Origin: an uncultured Umboniibacter sp.
Lineage (GTDB): Bacteria; Pseudomonadota; Gammaproteobacteria; Pseudomonadales; DSM-25080
Reading direction: 5' to 3'
DNA: 64,000 bases
NCBI RefSeq assembly: GCF_947497555.1
Contig: NZ_CANMGY010000001.1
Span: forward strand, 552,208-616,207
Shown here: piece after piece, positions 56,025 to 64,000 of the stretch
Position numbering within the stretch: the first letter of the stretch is position 1
Layout of the letters: the number at the start of each line of letters is the position of its first letter
Notes under the pieces: model-generated
What the model saw: the letters and a program-made list of their open reading frames with translations, nothing else
The model's database searches: none
Told to the model about the DNA's origin: nothing
Translations under genes and position numbers: made by a program

Positions 56025-57188
56025 TTAGGCCATGACCTTTGGCAGCGATTTAGCCAGCGAAGCTTTCTCTGAGATCGAACTGCCACCGAGACTGAAGCCA
56101 ATCAGTGCCCCCGAGACATTATAGGCCAACGCTTTTACTCCACCTTCCACATGTTCGACCTGCCAATGAACTGGGGTTTCTGGTGTGGTGTCAGGTGGGT
56201 TCGTTACAATGGGAAAGCGAGAGGTCTTAATGGTCACTGGCATCGCTGGGTAACTAACGGCCGTTGGTGTGCCTGATAATGTTTGCGCAAGCGCTCTGAC
56301 ACATTGCATCAAAGGCATGACATAATAAAGTAAGTGTCCATCCACCTCTGCGCAATCGCCCAGGGCGTAGACATGTTTCACTGAGCTACGAAGCTCTCGA
56401 TCGACTTGTATTCCTCGCTCGCACGCTAACCCGCTCTGACGGGCTAATTGGGTTCTAGCTCTCACTCCCACCGCACTCAAAACGATATCAGCAGCTAATT
56501 CAGTGCCATTGTTAAGGGTAGCGACCACACCATCTTTGTCTTCCCGAATGGCAGTGACCGCAGTACTGAGATGCAGATCGATGCCCTCTTCCGTAAATTG
56601 GCTGACGAGTGCATTGCCAATAGCTTCGTGGCAAAGGTTACTAAGGAGTGTAGGCTGAAGTTCAACTAGGCTAATTTTCGCGCCCGTTGTAAGTAGGTCG
56701 TTGGCGTATTCACAACCAATAAGTCCGCCGCCGATAATAAGGATTCGCTGAGCGGTTTTGGCGGCTTCCTGAAACTCGGCGAATTGCTCAAGGTCATTGA
56801 CAGCAAACGTCTTGCTCTGAGCGGTATTCTCGATAGGCAGGTTGATGGTTTCAGAGCCCGCGGCGATGACGAGATCGCGATAGTTAAGCTGTGTTCCGTC
56901 AAAGGAAAGCACACGCTTATGCGTGTCGATGGCGTCAACGCTAACAAAGGTATGGATGGTCGCACTTAACTGCTCAGCCATTTTACCTGCGTCGGCCATT
57001 GTTAGGCCTTCTGCCGTTTTGTCTTTGCTGAAGGCAGTTGACAGCATGGGTTTGGAGTAGCTTCTGCCACTATCCTGCGTCAACATTATTAGCGGTGTTG
57101 ACGAGTCGCGCTTACGCCACTCGCGCGCAAGATTGTAGGCGGCGAGGCCCGTGCCGATGATGACGAGCGGAGCGTCTTGGTTAGACAT
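56025..57188 (-). CDS. rubB: FAD-dependent rubredoxin reductase-like protein
   Basis: A 387-residue two-dinucleotide-binding flavoprotein. FAD motif GTGLAAYN near residue 12, NAD motif GGGLIGCEYA near residue 150 and VYALGDCAEV near residue 285 are in order. It would pass electrons from NAD(P)H to rubredoxin. P. aeruginosa has rubredoxin genes beside rubB; I see none in either flanking gap (45 and 133 bases) or elsewhere here. The ubiCA neighbour supports rubB. Confidence 0.88.
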   Translation of the reverse strand: MSNQDAPLVIIGTGLAAYNLAREWRKRDSSTPLIMLTQDSGRSYSKPMLSTAFSKDKTAEGLTMADAGKMAEQLSATIHTFVSVDAIDTHKRVLSFDGTQLNYRDLVIAAGSETINLPIENTAQSKTFAVNDLEQFAEFQEAAKTAQRILIIGGGLIGCEYANDLLTTGAKISLVELQPTLLSNLCHEAIGNALVSQFTEEGIDLHLSTAVTAIREDKDGVVATLNNGTELAADIVLSAVGVRARTQLARQSGLACERGIQVDRELRSSVKHVYALGDCAEVDGHLLYYVMPLMQCVRALAQTLSGTPTAVSYPAMPVTIKTSRFPIVTNPPDTTPETPVHWQVEHVEGGVKALAYNVSGALIGFSLGGSSISEKASLAKSLPKVMA

Positions 57189-57321
57189 AGGTGTCCCTTA
57201 ACTCGATAAAAATGATCAATTTTCTAGTACCGCACCAGTAACCGCGAAGACAAATCTGGTAGCTGAGCGCTAGTACTTAACGTTAGAATAGCCTTAAATC
57301 ATAACATGGCTTCGCATTATC

Positions 57322-57828
57322 ATGTGGCAACCTGCTGACAAAATTTCCTCACAACTACCGCAGTCTATTGGTCGCTGGCTGTGCGAGCGAGGATCACTTA
57401 CTGAACAGCTGTCCAATTGGTGTCGTCATGATATTCGTGTCTCTGTGCTCCGGCAGGATTGGATTAAGGTCATGGATGAGGAGGCTTTGCTGCTGGGGAT
57501 TTCCCTCGACCAAGGTGCGTTAGTTAGAGAAGTGCTCTTATCGAGTGACACTACCCCTTTAGTCTTCGCCCGAACGGTGATTCCAGACTCCGCGCTAAAA
57601 GATAGTTTTGAGTTTATCGCGGAGCTGGGGGATCAACCTTTAGGGCATTGGCTGTTCGCCAATCCTGACGTTCAGCGTGGTGAGATTGAGATACAAATGG
57701 CGCAACCGGAGCAGCATCAATTTGAGACGCGGCATTGGGGCCGAAGGTCACTATTTAGTTACGGTAAACGCCAGATCCTCGTCGCCGAATATTTTTTGCC
57801 CAGCTTTGTGGAGTTATTGAATGCTTAA
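57322..57828 (+). CDS. ubiC: Chorismate-pyruvate lyase
   Basis: A 168-residue protein that makes 4-hydroxybenzoate for ubiquinone. The VREVLL and FARTVIP segments and GxxPLGHWLF-like GDQPLGHWLF are family marks. It overlaps ubiA by 8 bases. Confidence 0.92.
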   Translation: MWQPADKISSQLPQSIGRWLCERGSLTEQLSNWCRHDIRVSVLRQDWIKVMDEEALLLGISLDQGALVREVLLSSDTTPLVFARTVIPDSALKDSFEFIAELGDQPLGHWLFANPDVQRGEIEIQMAQPEQHQFETRHWGRRSLFSYGKRQILVAEYFLPSFVELLNA

Positions 57829-58687
57829 GCGCTATATTCCAGCAAACTATTTACCCTACTACCACCTAATGCGCGTCGACCGACCTATCGGCACGCTCCT
57901 ATTGCTGTGGCCAACTTACATGGCCCTGTTTCTAGCAGCTGGTGGATTCCCTAGCTGGCAGAATTTCGCTATCTTTACTCTGGGTGTGTTTCTAATGAGG
58001 TCGGCGGGCTGTGTCATCAACGACTATGCGGATCGGAACGTTGACGGTCATGTGGCACGTACCTCACAACGACCATTGGCGAGTGGAATAGTCAAGCCAG
58101 GTAGCGCGCTCAAGCTTTTTGCCGCACTTATTGCCATGGCCTTTGTGGTCGTGCTGCTTACTAACCCATTCACTGTGCTGTTATCAGTTGGCGCTTTGTT
58201 GTTGGCGTCAACGTATCCATTTATGAAGCGATACACACATCTTCCCCAAGTCGTTTTGGGTGCGGCTTTTGCTTGGGCTGTGCCGATGGCTTTTGCAGCA
58301 GAGCGCAATACCATCCCTCCAGAAGCGTGGTTGCTCTATGCGATTGTGGTGTTGTGGGCAGTGATCTACGACACCTTTTACGCAATGGCTGACTATGAAG
58401 ATGATCTAAAGATCGGGGTAAAGTCCACGGCCGTGCTGTTTGGTTCAATGGCGCCGACTATTATTCTAGGGATGCAGGTGGCGATGATTGCGATGCTGCT
58501 GCTATTAGCTCATCGTTTTCAGTTGGGAGTCTTCTTTATGGCGGCTATTGGTATCACTGCGGGCTTATTCGCCTATCAGCAGTCATTGGTTCGCGGAGAT
58601 TTGCCAAAACCCTTCGAGGCGTTCCTCAACAATCATTGGATTGGTCTCGTTCTTTTTGTCGGCATCGCCTTGACTCTGTTGCTATAG
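57821..58687 (+). CDS. ubiA: 4-hydroxybenzoate polyprenyltransferase
   Basis: A 288-residue membrane prenyltransferase with about eight or nine helices. Both aspartate-rich motifs are present: NDYADRNVD near residue 67 and DTFYAMADYEDD near 185. It attaches the isoprenoid tail in ubiquinone synthesis. It overlaps ubiC, so the two are an operon. Confidence 0.96.
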   Translation: MLKRYIPANYLPYYHLMRVDRPIGTLLLLWPTYMALFLAAGGFPSWQNFAIFTLGVFLMRSAGCVINDYADRNVDGHVARTSQRPLASGIVKPGSALKLFAALIAMAFVVVLLTNPFTVLLSVGALLLASTYPFMKRYTHLPQVVLGAAFAWAVPMAFAAERNTIPPEAWLLYAIVVLWAVIYDTFYAMADYEDDLKIGVKSTAVLFGSMAPTIILGMQVAMIAMLLLLAHRFQLGVFFMAAIGITAGLFAYQQSLVRGDLPKPFEAFLNNHWIGLVLFVGIALTLLL

Positions 58688-58695
58688 TTTAAGTG

Positions 58696-58713
58696 TTGTC
58701 ATACGGCTGTCAC
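58696..58713 (+). promoter_or_regulatory. Pho box of phoBR
   Basis: TTGTCAT (58696-58702), ACGG, CTGTCAC (58707-58713) matches the Pho box with one mismatch per repeat. A -10-like TTCAAT starts 10 bases on, at 58724. It is directly upstream of phoB, so autoregulation is likely. Confidence 0.85.
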
Positions 58714-58770
58714 AAAAGCGTTGTTCAATATCCCCAAGGGTGATTGAATGATGATACGAGGAGATTAGTC

Positions 58771-59472
58771 TTGAACAAACTAAAGGTGCTAATTGTTGAC
58801 GATGAAGCGGCAATTCGCGATATGGTTGCGATGTCGCTCGAACTTTCTGGATTTGGTTGTATCCAGGCTGAAAATGGCCTCGATGCGCTCGCCTTAATTG
58901 TGGATGAGAAGCCTGACCTAGCATTGGTAGACTGGATGATGCCCGAGATGTCGGGGATTGAACTAACTCGTCGCCTTCGGCGCGATGGAATTCTTAACGA
59001 GATGCCAGTAATCCTTCTCACCGCAAAAGCGGAGGAAGACAATAAAATTAGCGGGCTAGAATCCGGCGCAGATGACTATATTACCAAGCCGTTTTCGCCA
59101 CGCGAATTAATTGCGAGGATTAAGTCAACGCTCCGTCGAGCTGGTAAGCTAGATGCGGAGCGCAGCATTTCAGTAGCCGATCTGGCTATCGAGCCAGCGA
59201 GTCAGCGGGTTAAGATTGGTACGCAGACAGTCAAACTAGGACCGATTGAGTATCGACTGTTATACTATTTTGCTACTCATCAGGATCGAGTGCACAGTCG
59301 AGAGCAGCTACTCGACAAGGTCTGGGGCGCAAACGTATATGTCGAAGAACGTACCGTTGATGTGCATATTAGACGTCTTCGTAAAGCGTTAAGTGTAGAT
59401 GGGCACGAAGATTTGATTGAAACAGTCCGCGGTAGCGGTTACTTGTTTAATTCTAAACTCACAACGGAGTAA
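58771..59472 (+). CDS. phoB: Phosphate regulon response regulator PhoB
   Basis: A 233-residue response regulator. I start at TTG 58771 with AGGAGA 6 bases away; an upstream in-frame start would lengthen it by 9 residues without support. The receiver domain has the acidic pair DDE, phospho-acceptor Asp in LALVDWMMPEMSG and Lys in TKPFSPRELIARI. The C-terminal winged helix (from about 135) binds Pho boxes such as those at 17388 and 58696. It forms an operon with phoR. Confidence 0.95.
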   Translation: MNKLKVLIVDDEAAIRDMVAMSLELSGFGCIQAENGLDALALIVDEKPDLALVDWMMPEMSGIELTRRLRRDGILNEMPVILLTAKAEEDNKISGLESGADDYITKPFSPRELIARIKSTLRRAGKLDAERSISVADLAIEPASQRVKIGTQTVKLGPIEYRLLYYFATHQDRVHSREQLLDKVWGANVYVEERTVDVHIRRLRKALSVDGHEDLIETVRGSGYLFNSKLTTE

Positions 59473-59475
59473 CGA

Positions 59476-60828
59476 GTGCAAGCCACACGCTATCGAGGCC
59501 TAATCGCCGAACTCAAGCGCGCAGCAATTATTATTGGACTGTGCCTGCTGGCTGGCATCCTTTTAGGTCAGCCTTTGGCGGGGTTGGTCGTGGGTAATAT
59601 CGCCTATTTCTTTTTGCTCTTTCGCGAGGCTAAAGAATTTTATCGTTGGTTTGAGGGTAAGAGCTCGGCCCTTCCCGAGGCCAACCAAGTGCTCGTAGAT
59701 GTCGCCGAGGCCATTCACTTTATTCGGGCCAGTCACCGTAAAACCAAGCGTCGCTTGCAGCAGCAATTAAGTCGAGTTGAGAAAAGTACTTCAGCGCTAG
59801 CCGATGGTGTGGTGGTGATTGCAGAGGGCGACTGTCTGCAGTGGTGGAATGCCGCAGCTGGAAGCATGTTAAAACTCGAAGCGAGAAGCGACTCGGGACA
59901 GGCTATTACCAACTTCGTTCGGGACCCGTCATTTTTTGCTTACCTTGAAGCAAAAGACTACTCGCGACCTTTTCAACTTGAGCCTAGCGGCGACGGCGCT
60001 CAAGTATTGCAACTTCAGGTCACTCAGTACGGAGGCAATGAGCGCCTAATCGTACTTCGAGATGTGACCCACGTGACCCAGCTAGAGCAGATGCGTAAGG
60101 ACTTCGTCGCCAATGTCTCACACGAGCTGCGCACGCCTTTAACGGTGTTAAAAGGTTACTTCGAGACCTTCGAAGATTTCGGCGAAATGCTGCCACCGAA
60201 CATCTCTAAAGGGCTACAACAGATGTCCTCGCAGGTGGAGCGCATGAATGAGACCGTTGAAGATTTGATGCTGTTATCGCGCCTTGATGAATCCGATACG
60301 CTGAAAACGAGTGGCTTGTTGGATTTGTCTGCCTTGGCTCGGCGAGTTATGGGCGCCGCGCAAGAGTTGTCGGCGGAACGGCACGAATTTTTAGATGAAA
60401 TTGAAGATGGTCATAATATTATGGGTGTCGAGACGGAGCTCTACTCAGCGCTTAGCAATATTGCTTTTAATGCGGTGAAGTATTCGCCAGATGGCGGCAC
60501 TATTCGCTTTCGGCTCCGGATAAAAGGAGAGAAGCTCTCGTTCGGGGTTAAGGATGAGGGTGTTGGTATCGAACCCAAGCATATTCCTCGCCTGACCGAA
60601 CGATTTTATCGAGCCGATAGTTCACGAAACCGAAAAATTGGTGGCACGGGTCTAGGGCTTGCTATTACCAAGCATGTCTTACTGCGCCATCAGGCAGAAA
60701 TGAAAATTCTAAGCTGGCCTGGAAAGGGAAGCACCTTTCGGGCAATCTTTCCCCGCCTTAAAACGTCTTCAGAGCTGGACCCTCAGAGCTCAGCTCGAAC
60801 AAAGGTTGGCACTGCGGTAGACGATTGA
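59476..60828 (+). CDS. phoR: Phosphate regulon sensor kinase PhoR
   Basis: A 450-residue histidine kinase from GTG 59476. Two N-terminal helices anchor it. A PAS domain (about 105-210), the HisKA box VSHELRTPLTVLKGYFE with the phospho-His, and the HATPase (NAVKYSPDGG, GTGLGLAITKH) follow. It phosphorylates PhoB on phosphate shortage and is inhibited via PhoU/Pst. The 3' end overlaps yaaA by 46 bases in antisense. Confidence 0.95.
   Translation: MQATRYRGLIAELKRAAIIIGLCLLAGILLGQPLAGLVVGNIAYFFLLFREAKEFYRWFEGKSSALPEANQVLVDVAEAIHFIRASHRKTKRRLQQQLSRVEKSTSALADGVVVIAEGDCLQWWNAAAGSMLKLEARSDSGQAITNFVRDPSFFAYLEAKDYSRPFQLEPSGDGAQVLQLQVTQYGGNERLIVLRDVTHVTQLEQMRKDFVANVSHELRTPLTVLKGYFETFEDFGEMLPPNISKGLQQMSSQVERMNETVEDLMLLSRLDESDTLKTSGLLDLSALARRVMGAAQELSAERHEFLDEIEDGHNIMGVETELYSALSNIAFNAVKYSPDGGTIRFRLRIKGEKLSFGVKDEGVGIEPKHIPRLTERFYRADSSRNRKIGGTGLGLAITKHVLLRHQAEMKILSWPGKGSTFRAIFPRLKTSSELDPQSSARTKVGTAVDD
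60768..60799. terminator. Hairpin at the phoR/yaaA overlap
   Basis: TTC-A-GAGCTG (60768-60777) and CAGCTCGAA (60791-60799) pair over 9 bases with one bulged A. The yaaA stop is in the loop. There is no T-run; this is weak. Confidence 0.35.
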
Positions 60829-61556
60829 TCAGGGCTATACACATAGCCATCTAGATCATAGGACCTTAAATCGCTTAAGCTGAAACCTGGATTATCTATC
60901 AACCATCGCGCCATTCTTCCTCTTGCCTTCTTGGCGTAAAAGCTGATGACTTTCTCTTTGCCGTTCTTCGTATCTTTGAACACCGGAGTCACGATGGTAG
61001 CATTTACGAGCTTAGGTTTAACGGCCTTGAAATACTCATTTGAAGCGAGATTAACCACTACGTCATTCTTAGTTTCTAGAAGGTCGCGGTTCAGTTGCTC
61101 GGTGATGTCTGAGCCCCAAAACTGGTAGAGATTGTTGTATTCGTCGAAAGTGAACTTGGTGCCCATCTCAAGACGATAGGGCAGGATGTTGTCGAGAGGT
61201 CGTAATAAGCCATATAACCCGGACAGGATACGCAGCTTAGTTTGTGCCACATCGAGTCCAGGGCTTGATAGGCTATCCGCATCGAGACCGGTGTATACAT
61301 CTCCGCGAAACGCAAATATCGCCTGCTTAGCTGAAGCATCTAAAGCAGGTGGCTGCCAGTTTTGAAAGCGCTCGAAGTTCAGTTTCGAAATGGCTTCGCT
61401 AACCGACATAAGCTTGGCGATGTGTTCGGCGCTTAGTAGTCTAAGGCCGCTGACTAGTTGCTCGGAACGCTTGTCGAAGCGAGTCTCTGAATGAGGGAAC
61501 TGCGACGTATCTTGATCAAAATCAAGCGTCTTGGCGGGTGAAATTAAAATTAGCAT
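60783..61556 (-). CDS. yaaA: Peroxide stress protein YaaA
   Basis: A 257-residue protein with the family start LILISPAKTLDF and the later YGLLRPLD and FYAKKARGRMARW segments. In E. coli YaaA is OxyR-induced and limits iron-mediated damage. The ATG follows AAGGGG. It is 17 bases after the outer-membrane gene and may be cotranscribed. Its 3' end overlaps phoR. Confidence 0.94.
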   Translation of the reverse strand: MLILISPAKTLDFDQDTSQFPHSETRFDKRSEQLVSGLRLLSAEHIAKLMSVSEAISKLNFERFQNWQPPALDASAKQAIFAFRGDVYTGLDADSLSSPGLDVAQTKLRILSGLYGLLRPLDNILPYRLEMGTKFTFDEYNNLYQFWGSDITEQLNRDLLETKNDVVVNLASNEYFKAVKPKLVNATIVTPVFKDTKNGKEKVISFYAKKARGRMARWLIDNPGFSLSDLRSYDLDGYVYSPDQSSTAVPTFVRAEL

Positions 61557-61573
61557 GATGGCAACCCCTTAAG

Positions 61574-62404
61574 TTAGAAAGCCCATTTTATCATCAGAAG
61601 AGGGCCACCCTGAGTCATATTGTAATTAGAATCCAGCAAATCACCATAGTGGCTTACATTGATATCATTGAGCTGATAAGCCACTGCAACCGAAGCAGAT
61701 TCCGTTACGCGGTAGCTCAAAGAAGCCTCGCTGAGTAGGATTCTCCCTTCATAGTCGTCAATATTAAATGACAGCCAGCCCGCTGATAGGTTTAGTAATA
61801 GCCGATCATCGAATGCATGTTTAGCTGTGAAGACAAGATTTGGCAAGGGGGCAAGCAGGTTGTCAGATGCCACACTCTGGCTTGCGACTACATCGCCATC
61901 TAACTGTCCTTCACCTGAAAGCTGGGCCTGCAATTCCATTGCATGGATGCCAACTCCTATTCCCAGAGCTGTGCTAGGCGTTTGATAAAAATCGTAGGTT
62001 AGGCGGGTAGCGAGGGTTTGTGACTTGAATTCGGTCTGCACTCGTGCACCGACCTCAAAGATCGTGCCGTTATACTCAACATCTGCAGTGAGGACCCTAT
62101 CTCCTTGACTTCGATAGTCACTATAGCTGAGATCTACGCTGAAACGTTGGCTTAGCCTACGGCGGTAACTAAAGACAGCAGAGGTATCGCTGGTGTCGAC
62201 GCCCAGCGTTTCGAGATTTAGACCTTCAGAGCTGTCAAGGTTTGAGGAGCTATCAATTCCTACATACGCAGACTGATAGAAAGCACCAAAAGATATCGAA
62301 TTGGATCGTTCCATCGTTGGGTGGATGAAAGTATTCCCCAGTACGGGGAAGCTCAGCCCAGTAAAGAAAAGGGTTGTCAATATACCAAGCGCCCAATGTC
62401 GCAT
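61574..62404 (-). CDS. Putative outer-membrane beta-barrel protein
   Basis: A 276-residue protein. Residues 1-23 are a probable signal peptide. The remainder has alternating hydrophobic and polar residues, many aromatic belts, and ends in the terminal Phe (IKWAF) typical of barrel proteins. About ten to twelve strands seem plausible. No family is recognised. It follows the unknown cytosolic gene by 4 bases. Confidence 0.72.
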   Translation of the reverse strand: MRHWALGILTTLFFTGLSFPVLGNTFIHPTMERSNSISFGAFYQSAYVGIDSSSNLDSSEGLNLETLGVDTSDTSAVFSYRRRLSQRFSVDLSYSDYRSQGDRVLTADVEYNGTIFEVGARVQTEFKSQTLATRLTYDFYQTPSTALGIGVGIHAMELQAQLSGEGQLDGDVVASQSVASDNLLAPLPNLVFTAKHAFDDRLLLNLSAGWLSFNIDDYEGRILLSEASLSYRVTESASVAVAYQLNDINVSHYGDLLDSNYNMTQGGPLLMIKWAF

Positions 62405-62408
62405 CCTG

Positions 62409-62888
62409 CTATTGCTCCTTTAGTATGCTTGACCACCACTGCAGGGGTTCACCTGAATCGCCGTCAAATACATTAGTATATGCCCACGCAGACTCGGGGA
62501 AAGCTTTCACTACCTCACTAAGTAGGTGCTCGATAGTATTAAAGCCAATGCTAACATGCGCGGTAATGGAGAAAAATCGGTCGCTGACGTTACTGATCTC
62601 GGCACCCATCTTTTCGAATTCAACACGATACTCATCCAGTACCACTGAAATGGGATGCTTGCTGACGAAACGTATCGTCAAGTTACCGCTTCGAGTGACA
62701 ACCTGATAATCACCCTTTTCACCAATAAGTTTAATGACATCAAGACGACCTGCAGCGGCGAAAAGAGGTGCTTCAGCCAGTGCGTAGCCATCCTTCACTC
62801 GCACGCAGCGCAACTTTTCAAGAACTGGATCGCCATTTGGTTGATGGCCCGCAATAATATCAACAATTTCTAATTCAGGCTCGGTCAC
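62409..62888 (-). CDS. Protein of unknown function, DUF4265-like
   Basis: A 159-residue protein without a signal peptide, starting at GTG (complement of 62886-62888). It resembles the DUF4265 pattern of a short N-terminal domain (YALAEAPLFAAAGRLDVIKL) followed by SGNLTIRFV, but this is from memory. The C-terminus EPLQWW is unusual. It is 4 bases before the outer-membrane gene and probably cotranscribed; a partner role is unproven. Confidence 0.65.
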   Translation of the reverse strand: MTEPELEIVDIIAGHQPNGDPVLEKLRCVRVKDGYALAEAPLFAAAGRLDVIKLIGEKGDYQVVTRSGNLTIRFVSKHPISVVLDEYRVEFEKMGAEISNVSDRFFSITAHVSIGFNTIEHLLSEVVKAFPESAWAYTNVFDGDSGEPLQWWSSILKEQ

Positions 62889-63088
62889 TACTAATTACCT
62901 TTTTAACATCGGACTACTGATTAAGTAACAGTATACATAAAACAGGGGGACTAAAGCGTAAATACTAGTTCAACCCGCGGAGAGTTCAGAGGGAAGTCAG
63001 CTACGCTGTTTAGATGATTAATTTACTTATCGAGCAATCAGCCAGCCATCTCCGTATTACGCCTAGTCGGTCGCTTGGTGAGAGTATC

Positions 63089-63523
63089 ATGCAGGCTCAT
63101 AACTTACAGTTTACGGCGCTTATGCTTCTGCCCGTATCACTTTGTCTCGTCTCTGGGCTATGGCCAATAGCTATAATGCTCTTAGTGCTATTACTTAGCC
63201 TCCTCTATATACACTTGCATGTCGCAGAACTGCGTAAGCGCGAAGAGCATCTAACCATTGATATCAATCAACTAGAACTTCGCCGGGGAATGGAGATACT
63301 GATAAGTACGAAACTTGATAGCGCTTTATGTATTTACGTGAGTGCTCCTGGTAACGCCAGCGATCCACTAATTTTCGAGCTAACTACTCTTAATCGCCCC
63401 AATCTTAGTTTCGCTAAAAATACTAACCGAAAAGATAGCGTTTACCTTTTAGAACTGCTTAAAAGATGTGGCTTAACTGTCATTCAAATCTCAACCAAAG
63501 ACCAGTTAGTAAAAAGCTTTTAA
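63089..63523 (+). CDS. Small membrane protein, DUF2244-like
   Basis: A 144-residue protein from ATG 63089, where GGTGAGAG gives a good ribosome site; an in-frame ATG at 63014 (169 residues) lacks one. Residues about 8-45 contain two hydrophobic segments split by SGLWP, then a soluble tail. The layout resembles DUF2244 proteins, with low certainty. The stop lies 7 bases before the first rRNA promoter -35. Confidence 0.7.
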   Translation: MQAHNLQFTALMLLPVSLCLVSGLWPIAIMLLVLLLSLLYIHLHVAELRKREEHLTIDINQLELRRGMEILISTKLDSALCIYVSAPGNASDPLIFELTTLNRPNLSFAKNTNRKDSVYLLELLKRCGLTVIQISTKDQLVKSF

Positions 63524-63558
63524 AAAGCGTTGACAGTATTCCTCCGTTTCCCTATTAT
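63511..63558 (+). promoter_or_regulatory. Probable rRNA operon promoter P1 with UP element
   Basis: A/T-rich 63511-63529, TTGACA at 63530-63535, 17 bases, TATTAT at 63553-63558, then the GC-rich discriminator CCGCCCCC. This is close to consensus and fits stringent control. Confidence 0.85.
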
Positions 63559-63665
63559 CCGCCCCCTTGCTTGACGGCGGTAACCCGTCGCTAGTCAGAT
63601 GTTTTGGCTAAGAGCTGCCGTATCGCGTGTAATTTCACCTAGGCGAATCGCCTTAAAAAATCACC

Positions 63666-63693
63666 TTTACATTGAGTTGGAGCGCCCTATAAT
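63666..63693 (+). promoter_or_regulatory. Probable rRNA operon promoter P2
   Basis: TTTACA (63666-63671), 16 bases, perfect TATAAT (63688-63693), followed by GCGCACC. Confidence 0.8.
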
Positions 63694-63778
63694 GCGCACC
63701 ATCACAACGCAGCAGCGAGTGATTAAAGCGGATTGAAACGCGGGTTTGAAAGTTTGAAAAAACATTTCAAATCAACGG

Positions 63779-63806
63779 TTTACAAACGCTGAGATGTGTG
63801 TAGAAT
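63779..63806 (+). promoter_or_regulatory. Probable rRNA operon promoter P3
   Basis: TTTACA (63779-63784), 16 bases, TAGAAT (63801-63806), followed by GCGCATCCGC. A/T-rich sequence lies upstream. Confidence 0.72.
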
Positions 63807-63812
63807 GCGCAT

Positions 63813-64000
63813 CCGCTTCCACTGAGAAGCAACGCTCTTTAACAATCAATCAGACAATACGTGTGGGTACTTGTAGAGATAGTCGCAACAAAGATTATCG
63901 AAACAAGTTACTCGTTAATTCGCAAGAAAGAATGAATAACGTTCATGTTTCGAGCAAAGTTTTGAATTCCACTTTAACGGAATTCGCTCTTGCTTTAAGC
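63813..64000 (+). other. Leader of a ribosomal RNA operon (16S begins beyond the window)
   Basis: After boxA the sequence continues with GTGTGGGTACTTG, typical of gammaproteobacterial pre-16S leaders. Arms GAATTCC (63964-63970) and GGAATTC (63979-63985) form a hairpin near the end. The mature 16S start is not reached. I see no protein gene from 63524 to 64000. Confidence 0.8.
63834..63846 (+). promoter_or_regulatory. boxA antitermination site of the rRNA leader
   Basis: GCTCTTTAACAAT matches the boxA consensus used by Nus factors. It shows that the leader of a ribosomal RNA operon begins here. Confidence 0.88.

Overview
The window is a piece of a gammaproteobacterial chromosome, most like the Pseudomonas/Cellvibrio/Oceanospirillum side of the class. 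The evidence is gene order and content. There is a parA-parB-atpIBEFHAGDC-glmU block as found near many oriC regions. There are also an rpoH-ftsX-ftsE-ftsY-rsmD-coaD cluster, an mutM/rpmGB/radC/coaBC/algC/argB/slmA/pyrE/crc/rph/yicC/gmk/rpoZ/spoT/ridA/oxyR/recG run, and a rubB/ubiCA/phoBR run. Crc, Rsd (AlgQ), SlmA and a long membrane-anchored AlgC are typical of this group. Genes are tightly packed, with many 1-, 4- or 8-base overlaps. GC content looks near 50 percent by eye. I see no insertion sequence, prophage, CRISPR array or tRNA gene.

Layout: 1-1422 ends the chromosome-partitioning pair parA (cut by the window edge) and parB. 1462-8655 is the F1Fo ATP synthase operon with a strong promoter and terminator, followed by glmU and a small lipoprotein (8732-10585). 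10675-17279 holds an RpiR-type regulator, uvrD and a TRAP transporter whose receptor gene is separated from its dctQM genes by a coupled thioesterase gene. 17388-22819 is the phosphate uptake operon pstSCAB-phoU behind a PhoB box. 22924-27209 has dsbB, rsd, an FKBP isomerase, a TIGR02444-type protein and an ABC-F ATPase. 27241-33259 has trmB, a DUF423 gene, rpoH, ftsX, ftsE and ftsY on the minus strand and rsmD-coaD on the plus strand, then ggt, a serine hydrolase of the beta-lactamase fold and mutM. 37125-45628 runs from rpmGB through radC, coaBC, algC, argB, slmA and pyrE to crc. 45653-54674 has rph, yicC, gmk, rpoZ, spoT, ridA, an SDR-like protein, oxyR and recG. 54671-60828 has a dicarboxylate/amino-acid symporter, a rubredoxin reductase, ubiC-ubiA and phoB-phoR. 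60783-63523 has yaaA, an outer-membrane barrel candidate and two unknown proteins. The last 477 bases are the promoter and leader of a ribosomal RNA operon whose 16S gene lies beyond the window.

Connections: phoB and pstS both carry a recognisable Pho box, so the sensor-regulator pair at 58.8-60.8 kb and the transporter/PhoU at 17.5-22.8 kb form one phosphate-starvation circuit. crc at 44.9 kb and A-rich motifs beside the TRAP genes suggest Crc/Hfq control of carboxylate uptake. SpoT and RpoZ are encoded together, and the rRNA promoters carry GC-rich discriminators, which fits ppGpp control. oxyR and yaaA are both peroxide-response genes in relatives.

Most of the window is conserved housekeeping DNA. 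I did not find a clearly new multi-gene system. The best oddities are: an OxyR with Cys199 but Asp at position 208; hairpins laid across the stop codons of convergent genes; a periplasmic two-cysteine insertion in ATP synthase subunit a; a Crc that keeps part of the ExoIII active site; a RadC with an unrecognisable N-terminal half; and the unknown protein/outer-membrane barrel pair upstream of yaaA.
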